Positions 23,357 to 33,263 are shown, numbered from the stretch's first letter. The stretch: 64,000 bases of DNA from Streptomyces longwoodensis (GCF_001514125.1 NZ_KQ948553.1:530895-594894), one strand, 5' to 3'. Translations and numbers: made by a program. The notes: generated by a model from the letters alone, not told the origin.

Positions 23357-24091
23357 ATGAGCCCCGCCGAAGGCGACCGTGACACCCAGCGCATCCTCAT
23401 CGTCGACGACGAGCCGGCGGTGCGCGAAGCACTCCAGCGCAGCCTCGCCTTCGAGGGCTACGACACCGAGGTCGCCGTCGACGGCGCGGACGCCCTGGAC
23501 AAGGCCACCCGCTACCGCCCCGACCTGCTCGTCCTCGACATCCAGATGCCCCGCATGGACGGCCTGACCGCCGCCCGCCGCATCCGGGGCGCCGGCGACA
23601 CCACGCCCATCCTCATGCTCACCGCCCGCGACACCGTCGGCGACCGGGTCACCGGGCTGGACGCCGGGGCCGACGACTACCTGGTCAAGCCGTTCGAGCT
23701 GGACGAGCTGTTCGCCCGCATCCGGGCCCTGCTGCGGCGCAGCTCCTACGCCGCCGCCGTGTCCGCCGAGGCCCAGGCGGACGAGGCGCTCACCTTCGCC
23801 GACCTGCGCATGGACCTCGCGACCCGGGAGGTCACGCGCGGCGGGCGGCCGGTGGAGCTGACCCGCACGGAGTTCACCCTGCTGGAGATGTTCATGGCGC
23901 ACCCGCGCCAGGTGCTCACCCGCGAGCAGATCCTCAAGGCCGTGTGGGGCTTCGACTTCGAGCCGTCGTCCAACTCGCTGGACGTGTACGTGATGTACCT
24001 GCGGCGCAAGACCGAGGCGGGCGGCGAGCCGCGCCTCGTGCACACCGTGCGCGGCGTCGGCTACGTCCTGCGGCAGGGCGGTGCCGAGTGA
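23357..24091 (+). CDS. OmpR-family response regulator (MprA-like)
   Basis: The 244-residue protein has a receiver domain with phospho-acceptor Asp61 (LVLDIQMP), the acidic pair near residue 17 and the conserved Lys in LVKPF. An OmpR winged helix occupies about residues 145-240. The stop overlaps the kinase start (GTGA). With the upstream membrane protease it resembles the mycobacterial MprAB-PepD envelope-stress module. Direct targets cannot be deduced. Confidence 0.92.
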   Translation: MSPAEGDRDTQRILIVDDEPAVREALQRSLAFEGYDTEVAVDGADALDKATRYRPDLLVLDIQMPRMDGLTAARRIRGAGDTTPILMLTARDTVGDRVTGLDAGADDYLVKPFELDELFARIRALLRRSSYAAAVSAEAQADEALTFADLRMDLATREVTRGGRPVELTRTEFTLLEMFMAHPRQVLTREQILKAVWGFDFEPSSNSLDVYVMYLRRKTEAGGEPRLVHTVRGVGYVLRQGGAE

Positions 24092-25581
24092 ACAGGCTCA
24101 CGCGCCGCTTCCGCACGCTCCCGATCCGCGCCCGGCTGTCCCTGCTGGTCGCGGCGGCGGTGGCGTTCGCGGTGGCGGCGGTGTCGGTGACGTGCTGGTT
24201 CATCGTGCAGGGGAAGCTGTACGACCAGGTCGACGACGACCTGCGGGAGATGGCGCGCAAGCCCGGCACGGTCGGTGCGCTGCTCGAGCGGTGCACGCAG
24301 AGCCCGCAGGGGAACACCCAGGTCTTCCCCGGGCGGAACGACTACGTCCAGGCGATCAAGGAGGAGGGCGCGCCCTGCGTCGATCCGAACTCGCCGAGCG
24401 CCGTCAAGGTCACCGGCGGCGACCGGACCGTCATCCGGAACGCGAAGGGCGGCGAGGGCTACTTCCGGGACGGTACGGACGAGAAGGGCAACGCCGTACG
24501 GGTGCTGACGGCGTACCTGGGCGTCGACACGTCCGACGGCAAGGGAGTCGCCTTGGTCCTGGCGGCCCCCCTCAAGGGCACCCAGTCCACCCTGAACGAA
24601 CTGGCGCTGATCCTGCTGCTCTTCTCCGGCGTCGGCGTCATCGGTGCCGGGGTCGCCGGGCTCGCCGTCGCCCGGGCCGGGCTGCGGCCCGTGGACAAGC
24701 TGACCGAGGCCGTCGAGCACATCGCCCGGACCGAGGACCTCAGCGTCCGCATCCCCGTGGAGGACGACGCCGAGGACGAGATCGCCCGCCTGTCGCGGTC
24801 GTTCAACTCCATGACGAGCTCCCTCGCCGACTCCCACGAGCTCCAGCAGCAGCTCATCGCGGACGCCGGGCACGAACTGCGCACGCCGCTCACCTCGCTG
24901 CGCACCAACATCGAGCTCCTCACCCGCAGCGAGGAGACCGGCCGCCCCCTCCCGGAGGCCGACCGCAAGGCGCTGCTCGCGTCGGTGAAGGCGCAGATGA
25001 CCGAACTGGCCTCGCTGATAGGGGACCTGCAGGAACTGTCCCGCTCGGAGCGCCAGCGCGGGGAGCGCGTGCAGGTCGTGTCGCTGGAGGACACCGTCGA
25101 GTCGGCCCTGCGCCGGGCGCGGCTGCGCGGCCCGGAGCTGACCGTGACCGCGTCGCTGGAGCCCTGGTACACCCGGGCCGAACCGGCCGCGCTGGAGCGG
25201 GCCGTGGTCAACGTCCTGGACAACGCGGTGAAGTTCAGTCCCGAGGGCGGCACCGTGGAGGTGCGACTGGCCGGCGGCGTACTGACCGTGCGCGACCACG
25301 GCCCCGGCATCCCCGAGGACGAACTCCCGCACGTCTTCGACCGGTTCTGGCGTTCCCCGAGCGCCCGGGCGCTGCCGGGGTCGGGGCTCGGCCTGTCCAT
25401 CGTGGCCCGGACGGTGCAGCAGTCCGGCGGCGAGGTGACGCTGGCCCGCGCGGAGGGCGGCGGCACGGTGGCGACCGTACGGCTGCCGGGGGCGCCGACG
25501 CCACCGCCGGAGCTGCCCGAGACGCCGGAGACACCGGGGACGCCGGGTGCCGGGACCGCGCCGGGGACGCCGGCGCCGTAG
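24088..25581 (+). CDS. Sensor histidine kinase (MprB-like)
   Basis: In this 497-residue kinase, a first transmembrane helix (about residues 20-40) is followed by an extracytoplasmic sensor with two cysteines (CTQSP and PCVDP) and a second helix (about 170-193). Then come HAMP, the phospho-acceptor His262 in DAGHELRTP, and an ATPase domain with N-box (NVLDNAVKF), G1 (DHGPGI) and G2 (GSGLGLSIV). The C-terminus is a Pro/Thr-rich tail. GTG 24088 overlaps the response regulator stop by four bases. Confidence 0.93.
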   Translation: MNRLTRRFRTLPIRARLSLLVAAAVAFAVAAVSVTCWFIVQGKLYDQVDDDLREMARKPGTVGALLERCTQSPQGNTQVFPGRNDYVQAIKEEGAPCVDPNSPSAVKVTGGDRTVIRNAKGGEGYFRDGTDEKGNAVRVLTAYLGVDTSDGKGVALVLAAPLKGTQSTLNELALILLLFSGVGVIGAGVAGLAVARAGLRPVDKLTEAVEHIARTEDLSVRIPVEDDAEDEIARLSRSFNSMTSSLADSHELQQQLIADAGHELRTPLTSLRTNIELLTRSEETGRPLPEADRKALLASVKAQMTELASLIGDLQELSRSERQRGERVQVVSLEDTVESALRRARLRGPELTVTASLEPWYTRAEPAALERAVVNVLDNAVKFSPEGGTVEVRLAGGVLTVRDHGPGIPEDELPHVFDRFWRSPSARALPGSGLGLSIVARTVQQSGGEVTLARAEGGGTVATVRLPGAPTPPPELPETPETPGTPGAGTAPGTPAP

Positions 25582-25680
25582 GACCGTGCCGCTCCGGCCC
25601 CCTCCGGTGGGTCGGCAACCTTTCCGTTCCCCGTGGCGACCCCCTGTCGGTCACCTCCCCCACACGGAACGGACAGTCGC

Positions 25681-26802
25681 ATGAGCGCTGGCACAACGCA
25701 CCGCAGCAACGGCACGGCCCGGCCCCGCCGGCGCAGGCGGCCGAGGAACCCGGCCCTCGGTCTGCCGCTGGCCCTGACGGCGGCCGGCACCCTCGCGTAC
25801 GGCACGGCCGTGGTGGTCGGCGGACAGCAGCAGGCGGCAGCCGCGGCGGCGGCCACGCTCACCGTGGCCAAGGACGGCACCGGTCAGTACACGACGGTCC
25901 AGGCGGCGGTGAACGCCGTACCGGCCGGCAACACCTCCCGCGTGGTGATCTCGGTGAAGCCGGGCACGTACCGCGAACTGGTCAGGGTGCCGTCGAACAA
26001 GCCGCACGTGACGATCCAGGGCACCGGCGCGAGCCGCAAGGACACGGTGATCGTCTACAACAACGCCTCCGGCACCACCAGGCCCGACGGCTCCGGCACG
26101 TACGGCACCGGCGGCAGCGCCACGGTCGCCGTGGAGGCCGACGACTTCCAGGCCCGCAACCTCACCGTCGCCAACGACTTCGACGAGGCCGCCCACCAGG
26201 ACATCGCCCCGCAGGCGGTGGCGCTGCGCACGGCCGCCGACAAGGTGCTCCTGGACTCCGTCATCGTCGAGGGCGACCAGGACACCCTGCTCGTCGACAC
26301 CGCGTCGAAGGACAGGCTCGGCCGGGTGTACGTCACCAACTCGTACGTCGTCGGGAACGTCGACTTCCTCTTCGGCCGGGCCACGGCGGTCGTCGACCGG
26401 TCCGTCATCACGCTGAAGAAGCGCTGGAACGGCACCTCCGCCGGCTACGTCACCGCCCCCTCCACCGCGGCCGGCCGCCGGGGCATCCTCATCGCCAACT
26501 CCACGGTGAACGGCGACGTCTCCGACCGCACCTTCTACCTCGGCCGCCCCTGGCACGCCGGGGGCGACGCCACCCTCGACCCGCAGACGACCGTGCGCAA
26601 CACGACCCTCAGCGCCGCGATCAAGTCCACTCCCTGGACCGACATGAGCGGCTTCTCCTGGAAGTCCGACCGCTTCGCCGAGTACGCCAACCAGGGCCCC
26701 GGCTCGGGCCCGGCGAGCAGCGACCGCCCGCACCTGACGGCCGCCCAGGCGGCGGACCAGGAAGTCGCGGACTGGCTGGGCGACTGGACGCCCACCGCCT
26801 GA
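25681..26802 (+). CDS. Secreted pectin methylesterase (CE8)
   Basis: The 373-residue protein has a basic N-terminus and hydrophobic signal segment ending near the Ala-rich stretch AAAAAA (about residues 53-59). A right-handed beta-helix follows. Catalytic-site motifs are visible: the Gln in PQAVALR, the first Asp in EGDQDTLL, the second Asp in GNVDFLFG, and YLGRPW. It de-esterifies plant pectin outside the cell. The ATG at 25681 was chosen over an earlier in-frame ATG at 25633. It is convergent with the nucleotidase gene across a strong hairpin. Confidence 0.9.
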   Translation: MSAGTTHRSNGTARPRRRRRPRNPALGLPLALTAAGTLAYGTAVVVGGQQQAAAAAAATLTVAKDGTGQYTTVQAAVNAVPAGNTSRVVISVKPGTYRELVRVPSNKPHVTIQGTGASRKDTVIVYNNASGTTRPDGSGTYGTGGSATVAVEADDFQARNLTVANDFDEAAHQDIAPQAVALRTAADKVLLDSVIVEGDQDTLLVDTASKDRLGRVYVTNSYVVGNVDFLFGRATAVVDRSVITLKKRWNGTSAGYVTAPSTAAGRRGILIANSTVNGDVSDRTFYLGRPWHAGGDATLDPQTTVRNTTLSAAIKSTPWTDMSGFSWKSDRFAEYANQGPGSGPASSDRPHLTAAQAADQEVADWLGDWTPTA

Positions 26803-26904
26803 CCGCCCGGCGCGCAGCCGTACGATCTCCCCGCCCGGACGGACGCGCCGCCGGGCGGGGAGGGGACGCGGCCCGTTGCAACACGTCGGGATCGACATGC
26901 AGAA

Positions 26905-26941
26905 GGGCCCCGTCCGTACGACGCGCGTACGGACGGGGCCC
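26905..26941. terminator. Bidirectional hairpin terminator
   Basis: GGGCCCCGTCCGTACG (26905-26920) pairs perfectly with 26926-26941 across a 5-nt loop. It lies between the convergent pectinesterase and 5'-nucleotidase genes. Confidence 0.85.
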
Positions 26942-26955
26942 TCGTCGGCCGAGGC

Positions 26956-28758
26956 CTACTGCACGATCGTGATCCGGTTCGGGACCGGCGGGGCGATCGG
27001 GCTGGTGGCCGAGGAACCGGCCGTCAGGTACTGCGCCAGGGCCGCCAGGTCGTCGGTGCCGACCAGGTCGTTGGTGCCGAGGCCCAGCGTGGTGAAGCCG
27101 TCACCGCCGCCCGCCAGGAAGCTGTTCGTCGCGACCCGGTAGGTGGCCGCCGGGTCGATCGGCGCGCCGTTCAGCCGGATCGAGTCCGTGACCACGCGGT
27201 CCGCGCCCGCCTTGGTCAGGTCCAGCGTGTACGTCAGGCCCGACGACGGCTGGAGGATCTTCGGGGCCGCCGCGTTGGAGCCGCTCACCTGCTCCTTGAG
27301 CGCCTGGATCACCTGGGCGCCCGTGAAGTCCTGCAGGTTCACCGTGTTGGCGAACGGCTGCACCGTGAAGCCCTCCGCGTACGTCACCACGCCGTCGCCC
27401 TCGCCGGCCTTGGCCGCGTAGGTCAGGCCCGCGCGCACACCACCCGGGTTCATCAGCGCCAGGTCGGTCTCCGGGTCCAGCTGCTTGCCGTACGCCAGTT
27501 GCGCGTCGGCGATCAGGTCGCCCATCGGGGACTCGGTGCCCGTGTTGGGGACGTCGGCGGAGATGTAGCCGATGGGACGGTTGCCGATCGGCGCGGCCAG
27601 CGTGTTCCACTTGCTGATCAGCTGCGTCATGTCGGGCGCCTTGGGGACGTCCCGGGTGACCACGTGGTTCGCCGACTTCACCGCCGTGCGCGCGATGTCA
27701 CCGGTGAACCGGTCGTACGTCAGCGTGGTGTCCGTGTACAGGCGGCCGAAGCTCGACGCCGAGGTGACCATGCGGGGCCGGCCCGCCGGGTCATTGACGG
27801 TGCACACGTACGCGTTGTGGGTGTGGCCGGTGACCAGCGCGTCCACCGCCGGCGTCACGTTCTTGGCGATGTCGACGATCGGGCCGGAGATCCCGGCGCC
27901 CGCACCCGGCGCGTCACAGTCGTAGTTGTACGCCGACGAGGCCGGGAAGCCGCCCTCGTGGATCAGCGCCACGATCGACTGCACGCCCTGGCGCTGGAGC
28001 ACCTTGGCGTACTTGTTGATCGTCTCGACCTCGTCCTTGAACTGCAGGCCCTTGACGCCTTCCGCGGAGACGATGCCCGGCGTGCCCTCCAGGGTCACCC
28101 CGATGAAGCCGATCTTGACGTCCTTCTTCTTCCAGACCCAGTACGGCTTGAGGATCGGCTTGCCGGACTTCTCGTTCAGCACGTTGGCCGCGAGGTAGGG
28201 GAAGTCCGCGCCCTCGAACGGCGTGTCCGTGTAGCAGCCGTCGGTCGGGTGGCACCCGCCGTTCTGCAGCCGGCCCAGTTCCTTGGCGCCCTCGTCGAAC
28301 TCGTGGTTGCCCACCGACGTGACGTCCAGGTCCAGCTTGTTCAGCGCCTCGATGGTGGGCTCGTCGTGGAACAGGCCCGAGATCAGCGGCGAGGCGCCGA
28401 CCATGTCACCGCCGGCCGCGGTGACGGAGTACGGGTGGCCCTGGCGGGCCTGGCGCAGGTGCGTGGCCAGGTACTCCACACCGCCCGCGTCGATCGTCTT
28501 CGTCGTGCCGTCCGCCTGCCGTTCGGTGACCCGGCCGGAGGAACCGGACGGCGGCTCCAGGTTGCCGTGCAGGTCGTTGAAGGACAGCAGCTGCACGTCC
28601 TGGTAACGGCTGGGCAGCGGACGGGAGTGCGTGCTGTCGTGCGCGTCCGCCGGGAGCGCCGCGGCCAGCGCGCCCGCGCTGGCGAGCGTGACGGCCGCCG
28701 CGAGCATGCGGTACGTCCGGCGTCGGCGGCTCGGATACGACTGGGAAGTGGCTGGCAT
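26956..28758 (-). CDS. Secreted 5'-nucleotidase/2',3'-cyclic phosphodiesterase (metallophosphoesterase)
   Basis: The 600-residue protein has a signal peptide (RRRRTYRMLAAAVTLASAGALAAALPADA). The metallophosphoesterase domain has metal-binding motifs FNDLHGN, GGDMVGASP, GNHEFDEG, ALIHEGG and TGHTHNAY. The C-terminal UshA-type substrate domain begins near residue 390 (NPGGVR). It releases phosphate from extracellular nucleotides, which fits a phosphate-scavenging role. It diverges from mshD. I could not find a convincing PhoP box in the 180 bp between them. Confidence 0.93.
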   Translation of the reverse strand: MPATSQSYPSRRRRTYRMLAAAVTLASAGALAAALPADAHDSTHSRPLPSRYQDVQLLSFNDLHGNLEPPSGSSGRVTERQADGTTKTIDAGGVEYLATHLRQARQGHPYSVTAAGGDMVGASPLISGLFHDEPTIEALNKLDLDVTSVGNHEFDEGAKELGRLQNGGCHPTDGCYTDTPFEGADFPYLAANVLNEKSGKPILKPYWVWKKKDVKIGFIGVTLEGTPGIVSAEGVKGLQFKDEVETINKYAKVLQRQGVQSIVALIHEGGFPASSAYNYDCDAPGAGAGISGPIVDIAKNVTPAVDALVTGHTHNAYVCTVNDPAGRPRMVTSASSFGRLYTDTTLTYDRFTGDIARTAVKSANHVVTRDVPKAPDMTQLISKWNTLAAPIGNRPIGYISADVPNTGTESPMGDLIADAQLAYGKQLDPETDLALMNPGGVRAGLTYAAKAGEGDGVVTYAEGFTVQPFANTVNLQDFTGAQVIQALKEQVSGSNAAAPKILQPSSGLTYTLDLTKAGADRVVTDSIRLNGAPIDPAATYRVATNSFLAGGGDGFTTLGLGTNDLVGTDDLAALAQYLTAGSSATSPIAPPVPNRITIVQ

Positions 28759-28938
28759 GCGCCCCCCTGTGCTTCAACTGTGGTGAGTGGTTCGCCCGGC
28801 GCAGCCTAAAGTCAACGCGCGTAGCGCGACAGGGGGTTCATGGTTACATCCTGGTTTCCCTTTTCCGACGTCTTTGCCGTCGCCGCCCGCCCGGGCGCTG
28901 CCGCCACTTCGGCCGGGGCGAGCCTTACCCTCGTACGC

Positions 28939-29865
28939 ATGACCAGCGACGACCCCGCACGGCTCCCCTCCTCCCGATCCCTCGAGACCACTTCGGCGCT
29001 CACCCCGGACCAGACCGACGCCGTCCTCGACCTGCTCGCCGAGGCCGCCCGCGCGGACGGCCAGCAGGCGGTGTCCGAGCAGGGCCGGCTGCAGCTGCGC
29101 GGCGGCGCCCGCGCGGGCGTGTCCCACCTGCTGCTCACCGTGGGCGACGAACTCGTCGGCTACGGCCAGCTCGAGGACACCGACCCCGTCGAGGCACCGG
29201 CCGCCGAACTCGTCGTCCACCCCGGTCACCGCGGTCACGGGCACGGCCGTGCGCTCGGGTCCGCGCTGCTCGCCGCCTCCGGCAAGCGGCTGCGGGTCTG
29301 GGCCCACGGCGGTCACCCCGCCGCCCGGCACCTGGCCCAGGTGCTCGGCCTGACCCTGTTCCGCGAACTGCGCCAGATGCGCCGGTCCTTGACCGACCTC
29401 GACCTGCCCGCCCCCGTCCTGCCCGAGGGCGTCACCGTACGGGCGTTCGTGCCCGGCACCGACGACGCCGCCTGGCTGGCCGTCAACTCCGCGGCCTTCG
29501 CCCACCACCCCGAGCAGGGCTCCCTCACCCAGGTGGACCTCGACGCCCGCAAGGCCGAGCCCTGGTTCGACCCGGGGGGCTTCTTCCTCGCCTTCCGCGG
29601 GGAGCACCTGGTCGGCTTCCACTGGACGAAGGTCCATGCGGAGGAACAGCTCGGCGAGGTCTACGTCGTCGGCGTCGCCCCCGGTGCCCAGGGCGGGGGC
29701 CTCGGCAAGTCCCTCACCACCATCGGCCTGCGGCACCTGGCGGCCCAGGGGATGCCCACGGCGATGCTGTACGTGGACGCCGACAACAAGGCGGCGGTGT
29801 CCGTGTACGAGCGGCTGGGCTTCGTCACCTACGAGACGGACCTGATGTACCGCACGGAGACGTGA
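28939..29865 (+). CDS. mshD: Mycothiol synthase MshD
   Basis: This 308-residue protein has two GNAT domains. The N-terminal one has VVHPGHRGHGHGRALG and the C-terminal one has VGVAPGAQGGGLGKSLT. This two-domain layout is diagnostic of MshD, which acetylates Cys-GlcN-Ins in the last step of mycothiol synthesis. ATG 28939 lies seven bases after TACCCT (28926-28931), so the transcript may be leaderless. The frame is open upstream to an ATG at 28840, which I consider outside the gene. Confidence 0.93.
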   Translation: MTSDDPARLPSSRSLETTSALTPDQTDAVLDLLAEAARADGQQAVSEQGRLQLRGGARAGVSHLLLTVGDELVGYGQLEDTDPVEAPAAELVVHPGHRGHGHGRALGSALLAASGKRLRVWAHGGHPAARHLAQVLGLTLFRELRQMRRSLTDLDLPAPVLPEGVTVRAFVPGTDDAAWLAVNSAAFAHHPEQGSLTQVDLDARKAEPWFDPGGFFLAFRGEHLVGFHWTKVHAEEQLGEVYVVGVAPGAQGGGLGKSLTTIGLRHLAAQGMPTAMLYVDADNKAAVSVYERLGFVTYETDLMYRTET

Positions 29866-29946
29866 GACCCCGGGGGACCTTCCCGCTGGTGGAGGGCCGG
29901 ACGGCTGAGTACGCCCGGCAGTGGACGACGGCCCTGGTGCCCGGGG

Positions 29947-30660
29947 TCAGCGTGCGGGTGACGTGCGCCCCGGCCGGCCGGCGAGCGGTCTGCGTCCCGG
30001 GCTCCACCGCCGCAGCGGCTCCGGTGTCCCCGCCCCGACCAGCAGCGCCGTCAGGACCAGGGCCGAGGCCCATCGCTGCTGGGTCCCGGTCCACCACGGG
30101 TCCCCGGGCAGGTTCAGCAGTCCCCAGCGGTCCGGGACCAGCGCCACGGCCAGTGCGGCCAGGGCCAGCCGGACCGCCGTCGCCCTGCCCGGCCTGGTCG
30201 CGTCCGTGCAGCGGATCACCGTCGTCGCGAGGGCGAGCGCGGTCGTCGCCATGGCGGCGGCTTCCAGCGTGACCGGGCCGGCCGGGGGACGCGCGGGCCC
30301 CGGTACGAGGAACAGGGCCGCCGTCCACCAGGCCGCCGCGACCGGGAGGGCCAGCCCCGCCCGCAGGCCGGCCCGGACCGCCCGGCCCACCGGTGTGGCG
30401 GCGGTGGTGTGCCGGGCCGGGTCGTCGAGGAGGAACCCGAACGCGAGGGCACCGAGCAGCGCGACCAGCCGCAGCACGGCCCATCCCGCGTCCGCGTCGG
30501 GCACCCGCTCCGGAAGTCTGGTGCTCCCGGCCAGCAACAGGCCCCCTGTGCCGGCCACCGCGGCCGCCCGCCAGGGCAACGTCCGCCACACCGGCGGCAC
30601 GAGCGCCCGCAGCAGCGGGCCCCTCCCCCTGCGCAGGAGGGACCTACTCGTCGTCCGCAC
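29947..30660 (-). CDS. Membrane subunit of ABC-type exporter, last gene of sigma-factor operon
   Basis: The 237-residue protein has five to six hydrophobic helices and no enzymatic motif. GTG 30660 lies inside the end of the preceding permease gene (17-bp overlap), so it is translationally coupled to it. It is probably an accessory membrane subunit of the transporter encoded upstream. Nothing points to a substrate. Confidence 0.7.
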   Translation of the reverse strand: MRTTSRSLLRRGRGPLLRALVPPVWRTLPWRAAAVAGTGGLLLAGSTRLPERVPDADAGWAVLRLVALLGALAFGFLLDDPARHTTAATPVGRAVRAGLRAGLALPVAAAWWTAALFLVPGPARPPAGPVTLEAAAMATTALALATTVIRCTDATRPGRATAVRLALAALAVALVPDRWGLLNLPGDPWWTGTQQRWASALVLTALLVGAGTPEPLRRWSPGRRPLAGRPGRTSPAR

Positions 30661-32200
30661 AGGTCTCCACCCCCTTCGGCACCGGCACGCCCAGCAGCCG
30701 CGCGGTCTGTGCCGTCGTCGTCCGGGGGGACGTCAGGTCCCGCCAGTGGGCCTTGACCCGGGCGGTCACCTCCGCGCGCGGGCGGTCCAGGAGGGCACGC
30801 AGGACCTCGGTCTGCTGGGCCGTCAGGGACAGCGGGTCCGTCGGGGCCAGGACCACGCCCGAGCCGGTGACCTCGTCGTCGAGGCGTACGTTGCGGAAGG
30901 TCGTCAGGGGGTGCGGGTCGCTGCCCAGGGCCAGCCACATGACGGTGACCATGCGCCCGTCGCACAGCGCGTCGGCCCTGGCCTCCGTACCGGCCACCAG
31001 GACCGCGGCCACGCCCACCGCGAACTCGCCGACGCGGTTGCCGCCCCAGCGGGTGCCGACCGTGACCTCACCGGGAGTGGTGGAGGGGGCCAGCGTGCTG
31101 TCGACCTCCAGTCCGCCGCTGGTGTCGATGCGCTGTCGTACCGTCAGGCGCAGGTCGGACGCCGGGGCGCCGGCCGCCGCGCGCACCCGGTCCACGACCT
31201 TCGCCCACTCCCGCCGCACGCCGTTCCACTCGGGGAAGGAGCAGTACGTCGCCCCGTCGCGGGTCGTGCAGGACTGGACCCGCTCGGGTGCCGTGGAGGC
31301 CGTCTTCCGCGCTGCTTCCAGGGCCGCCGTGTCCCGCGGGAGCTGACCGACGGCGCCCGCCGCGGTGACCGCGAGGGCGACCGCCGTCACGGCCTTCAGC
31401 GCGCGCGTGCGGCCGCCGGCGACGAGCAGCGCCGCGCAGGCCAGCAGGGCGCACAGCCCGGCCAGGTACAGCGCGTGCCAGGAGGCCGGGCGGCCCAGCA
31501 GGTCCGAGGGGACCGGGTCGCCCCCGCCGCCGCCCGCGTCGAGGACCGGCGCGAGCCGCCGCACGCCCTCCGGCGCGCCGTCGGTCATCAGCAGGCTCGT
31601 GATCAGGAAGTACACGGCGACCGCGAAGAGTATGGGCACGAGGCTCGACGGGAGCAGCCGGGCCAGCAGCACGCCCACCACCCCGGTGAGGAGCACCATC
31701 AGCGGTCCCACGGCCAGCTCCCCGAGCGAACCGTGGCCGACGGCACCGGGCTTGAGCGCCGACCAGCCGTACTCGACGGCGACCAGCAGCGCGGCCAGCA
31801 GGGCGAACGGCACCACCGACAGCAGGTGCGCCAGGGTGCGGCGCCAGGGCTCCAGGGGCAGCACGCCGAACTGCTGGGCCGTGCCGTTCCTGCGGTCGCG
31901 CTGCACCGCCACGTTGACACAGATCAGCAGGGCGATGGAGGCGAGCAGCGGGCCGGACTGGGTGTCGCGGTCCACCGTGTTGAGGACCGGGAAGGCGTCC
32001 ATGCCCTCCTCGTCCCAGCACTTCCAGACGAGCAGGCCGGCTTCGAGCAGGAAGAAGAACAGCACCGGGATCTGCATCACCAGCTCCCGTGCCTCGACGC
32101 GGGCGAGGGCGAGGACGGCCGCCGTGCGGTGGGCGGCGCGGGCCGGGGCGGCGTCGGCCGGGGTGGGGTCCGTCGTGGGCTCCTTGACCGTGGTGCTCAT
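30644..32200 (-). CDS. ABC exporter permease with large extracytoplasmic domain
   Basis: The 518-residue protein has six to seven helices in the first 290 residues. A soluble domain (about 290-400) contains a Cys pair (CTTRDGATYCSF), which fits an extracytoplasmic location. One more helix and a soluble C-terminus follow. The ATG at 32200 overlaps the ATPase stop (ATGA). Resemblance to ABC-2 permeases comes from context and topology, not a strong motif. Confidence 0.75.
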   Translation of the reverse strand: MSTTVKEPTTDPTPADAAPARAAHRTAAVLALARVEARELVMQIPVLFFFLLEAGLLVWKCWDEEGMDAFPVLNTVDRDTQSGPLLASIALLICVNVAVQRDRRNGTAQQFGVLPLEPWRRTLAHLLSVVPFALLAALLVAVEYGWSALKPGAVGHGSLGELAVGPLMVLLTGVVGVLLARLLPSSLVPILFAVAVYFLITSLLMTDGAPEGVRRLAPVLDAGGGGGDPVPSDLLGRPASWHALYLAGLCALLACAALLVAGGRTRALKAVTAVALAVTAAGAVGQLPRDTAALEAARKTASTAPERVQSCTTRDGATYCSFPEWNGVRREWAKVVDRVRAAAGAPASDLRLTVRQRIDTSGGLEVDSTLAPSTTPGEVTVGTRWGGNRVGEFAVGVAAVLVAGTEARADALCDGRMVTVMWLALGSDPHPLTTFRNVRLDDEVTGSGVVLAPTDPLSLTAQQTEVLRALLDRPRAEVTARVKAHWRDLTSPRTTTAQTARLLGVPVPKGVETCADDE

Positions 32201-33066
32201 GCCGTCACCGCCGCGCTGTCGCCGTCCAGAGTGAGCAGGTAGCCGTCCTCCAGGGTGGGTTCGAGGAGGTCGGCGCCCTCGGGCGGGTCGCCGACGTTGC
32301 GGAAGGTGCCCGTGCCGGTCCGCCAGCCGGCACGTGCGGCCGGGTCGCGCCGGGCACTGCTCCATACCCGGCCGGCCGCCCGCGCGGTCAGCTCGGCGGG
32401 GGTGCCCTCGAAGCGGACCCGGCCGTGGGCCAGGACCACCACGCGGTGGCAGAGCATCGCCACGTCCTCCGTCTGGTGGGTGGACAGCAGCACCGTGCGG
32501 CCCTCGCCCGCCTCGGCGACCAACTCCCTGAACCGCATTCGCTGTTCCGGGTCCAGGCCGACGGTCGGCTCGTCCAGGACCAGGAAGCCGGGGTCACCGA
32601 CGAGGGCGGCGGCCAGGGCGACGCGCTGGCGCATCCCGCCGGACAGCCGCTTGATCCGCTTGCCGCGCACCTCGCTCAGGTCGACGGCCTCCAGGACGCG
32701 GCGCACCTCGCGGTGGCGTGCCCCGCGGTCGGTCAGCTCCTTGAGGATCGCCACGTAGTCGACGAACTCGAAGGCCGTGAAGTCCGGGTGGAACCCGGGG
32801 GTCTGGGGCAGGTAGCCCAGCTCCCTCCGGAGCGCGAGCCGGCCCGCCGAGGTGCGCGGGTCGTGGCCCAGCGCCCTGAACCCGCCCCCGTCGGGCGGCA
32901 CGGCGGTGGCCAGCACCCGCAGCAGGGTGGTCTTGCCCGCGCCGTTGGGCCCGAGCAGCCCCGTGACCCCGCGTGTCAGGCTCAGCGAGACGTCGTCGAG
33001 GGCCCGTGTGCCGCCGTAGCGGAGGGTGAGGCCGGAGGCCGTCAGCGTGGTGGGTGCGGGGGTCAT
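32197..33066 (-). CDS. ABC transporter ATP-binding protein
   Basis: The 289-residue ATPase has Walker A GPNGAGKT (about residues 39-46), Q-loop YLPQTPG, signature LSGGMRQR, Walker B FLVLDEP and a switch His in STHQTED. This ABC-2 type subunit works with the permease genes that follow. Its ATG overlaps the stop of a 66-residue ORF (ATGA), so it belongs to an operon of seven coupled or closely spaced genes led by an ECF sigma factor. Confidence 0.92.
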   Translation of the reverse strand: MTPAPTTLTASGLTLRYGGTRALDDVSLSLTRGVTGLLGPNGAGKTTLLRVLATAVPPDGGGFRALGHDPRTSAGRLALRRELGYLPQTPGFHPDFTAFEFVDYVAILKELTDRGARHREVRRVLEAVDLSEVRGKRIKRLSGGMRQRVALAAALVGDPGFLVLDEPTVGLDPEQRMRFRELVAEAGEGRTVLLSTHQTEDVAMLCHRVVVLAHGRVRFEGTPAELTARAAGRVWSSARRDPAARAGWRTGTGTFRNVGDPPEGADLLEPTLEDGYLLTLDGDSAAVTA

Positions 33067-33263
33067 GCGGTGCTCCCGGAAGGGCAGTGGCCTGCGCGGC
33101 CGTCGGGTGAAGGGCGGTGGGCGGGGGCGCCGACCGGTGGGTGGCTGTGGGGGCGGGGGCCGTCGGGTGAAGGGCCGTCGGGTGAAGGGCCGTCACCTGC
33201 CGCCCACCGGGACTGCGAGGCGCGGGTCGGCAGCAAGAACGCCGTACGACGGTCGGTCGTCAT
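33063..33263 (-). CDS. 66-residue Pro/Ser/Asp-rich ORF coupled to anti-sigma and ATPase genes
   Basis: The frame opens with ATG 33263, overlapping the anti-sigma stop (ATGA), and closes overlapping the ATPase start (ATGA). GGAGG lies nine bases upstream. The N-terminus MTTDRRTAFLLPTRAS may be ordered. The rest is repetitive (SPDGPSPDGP), encoded by a 15-bp tandem repeat. It could be a true small protein or a translated linker that keeps ribosomes moving to the ATPase. No homologue is recognised. Confidence 0.55.
   Translation of the reverse strand: MTTDRRTAFLLPTRASQSRWAAGDGPSPDGPSPDGPRPHSHPPVGAPAHRPSPDGRAGHCPSGSTA

Noticed and set aside
28836..28857. Possible PhoP box GTTCATGGTTA / CATCCTGGTTT between the nucleotidase gene and mshD
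   Set aside because: The second unit lacks the TTCA core and the orientation favours mshD. It is too weak to call.
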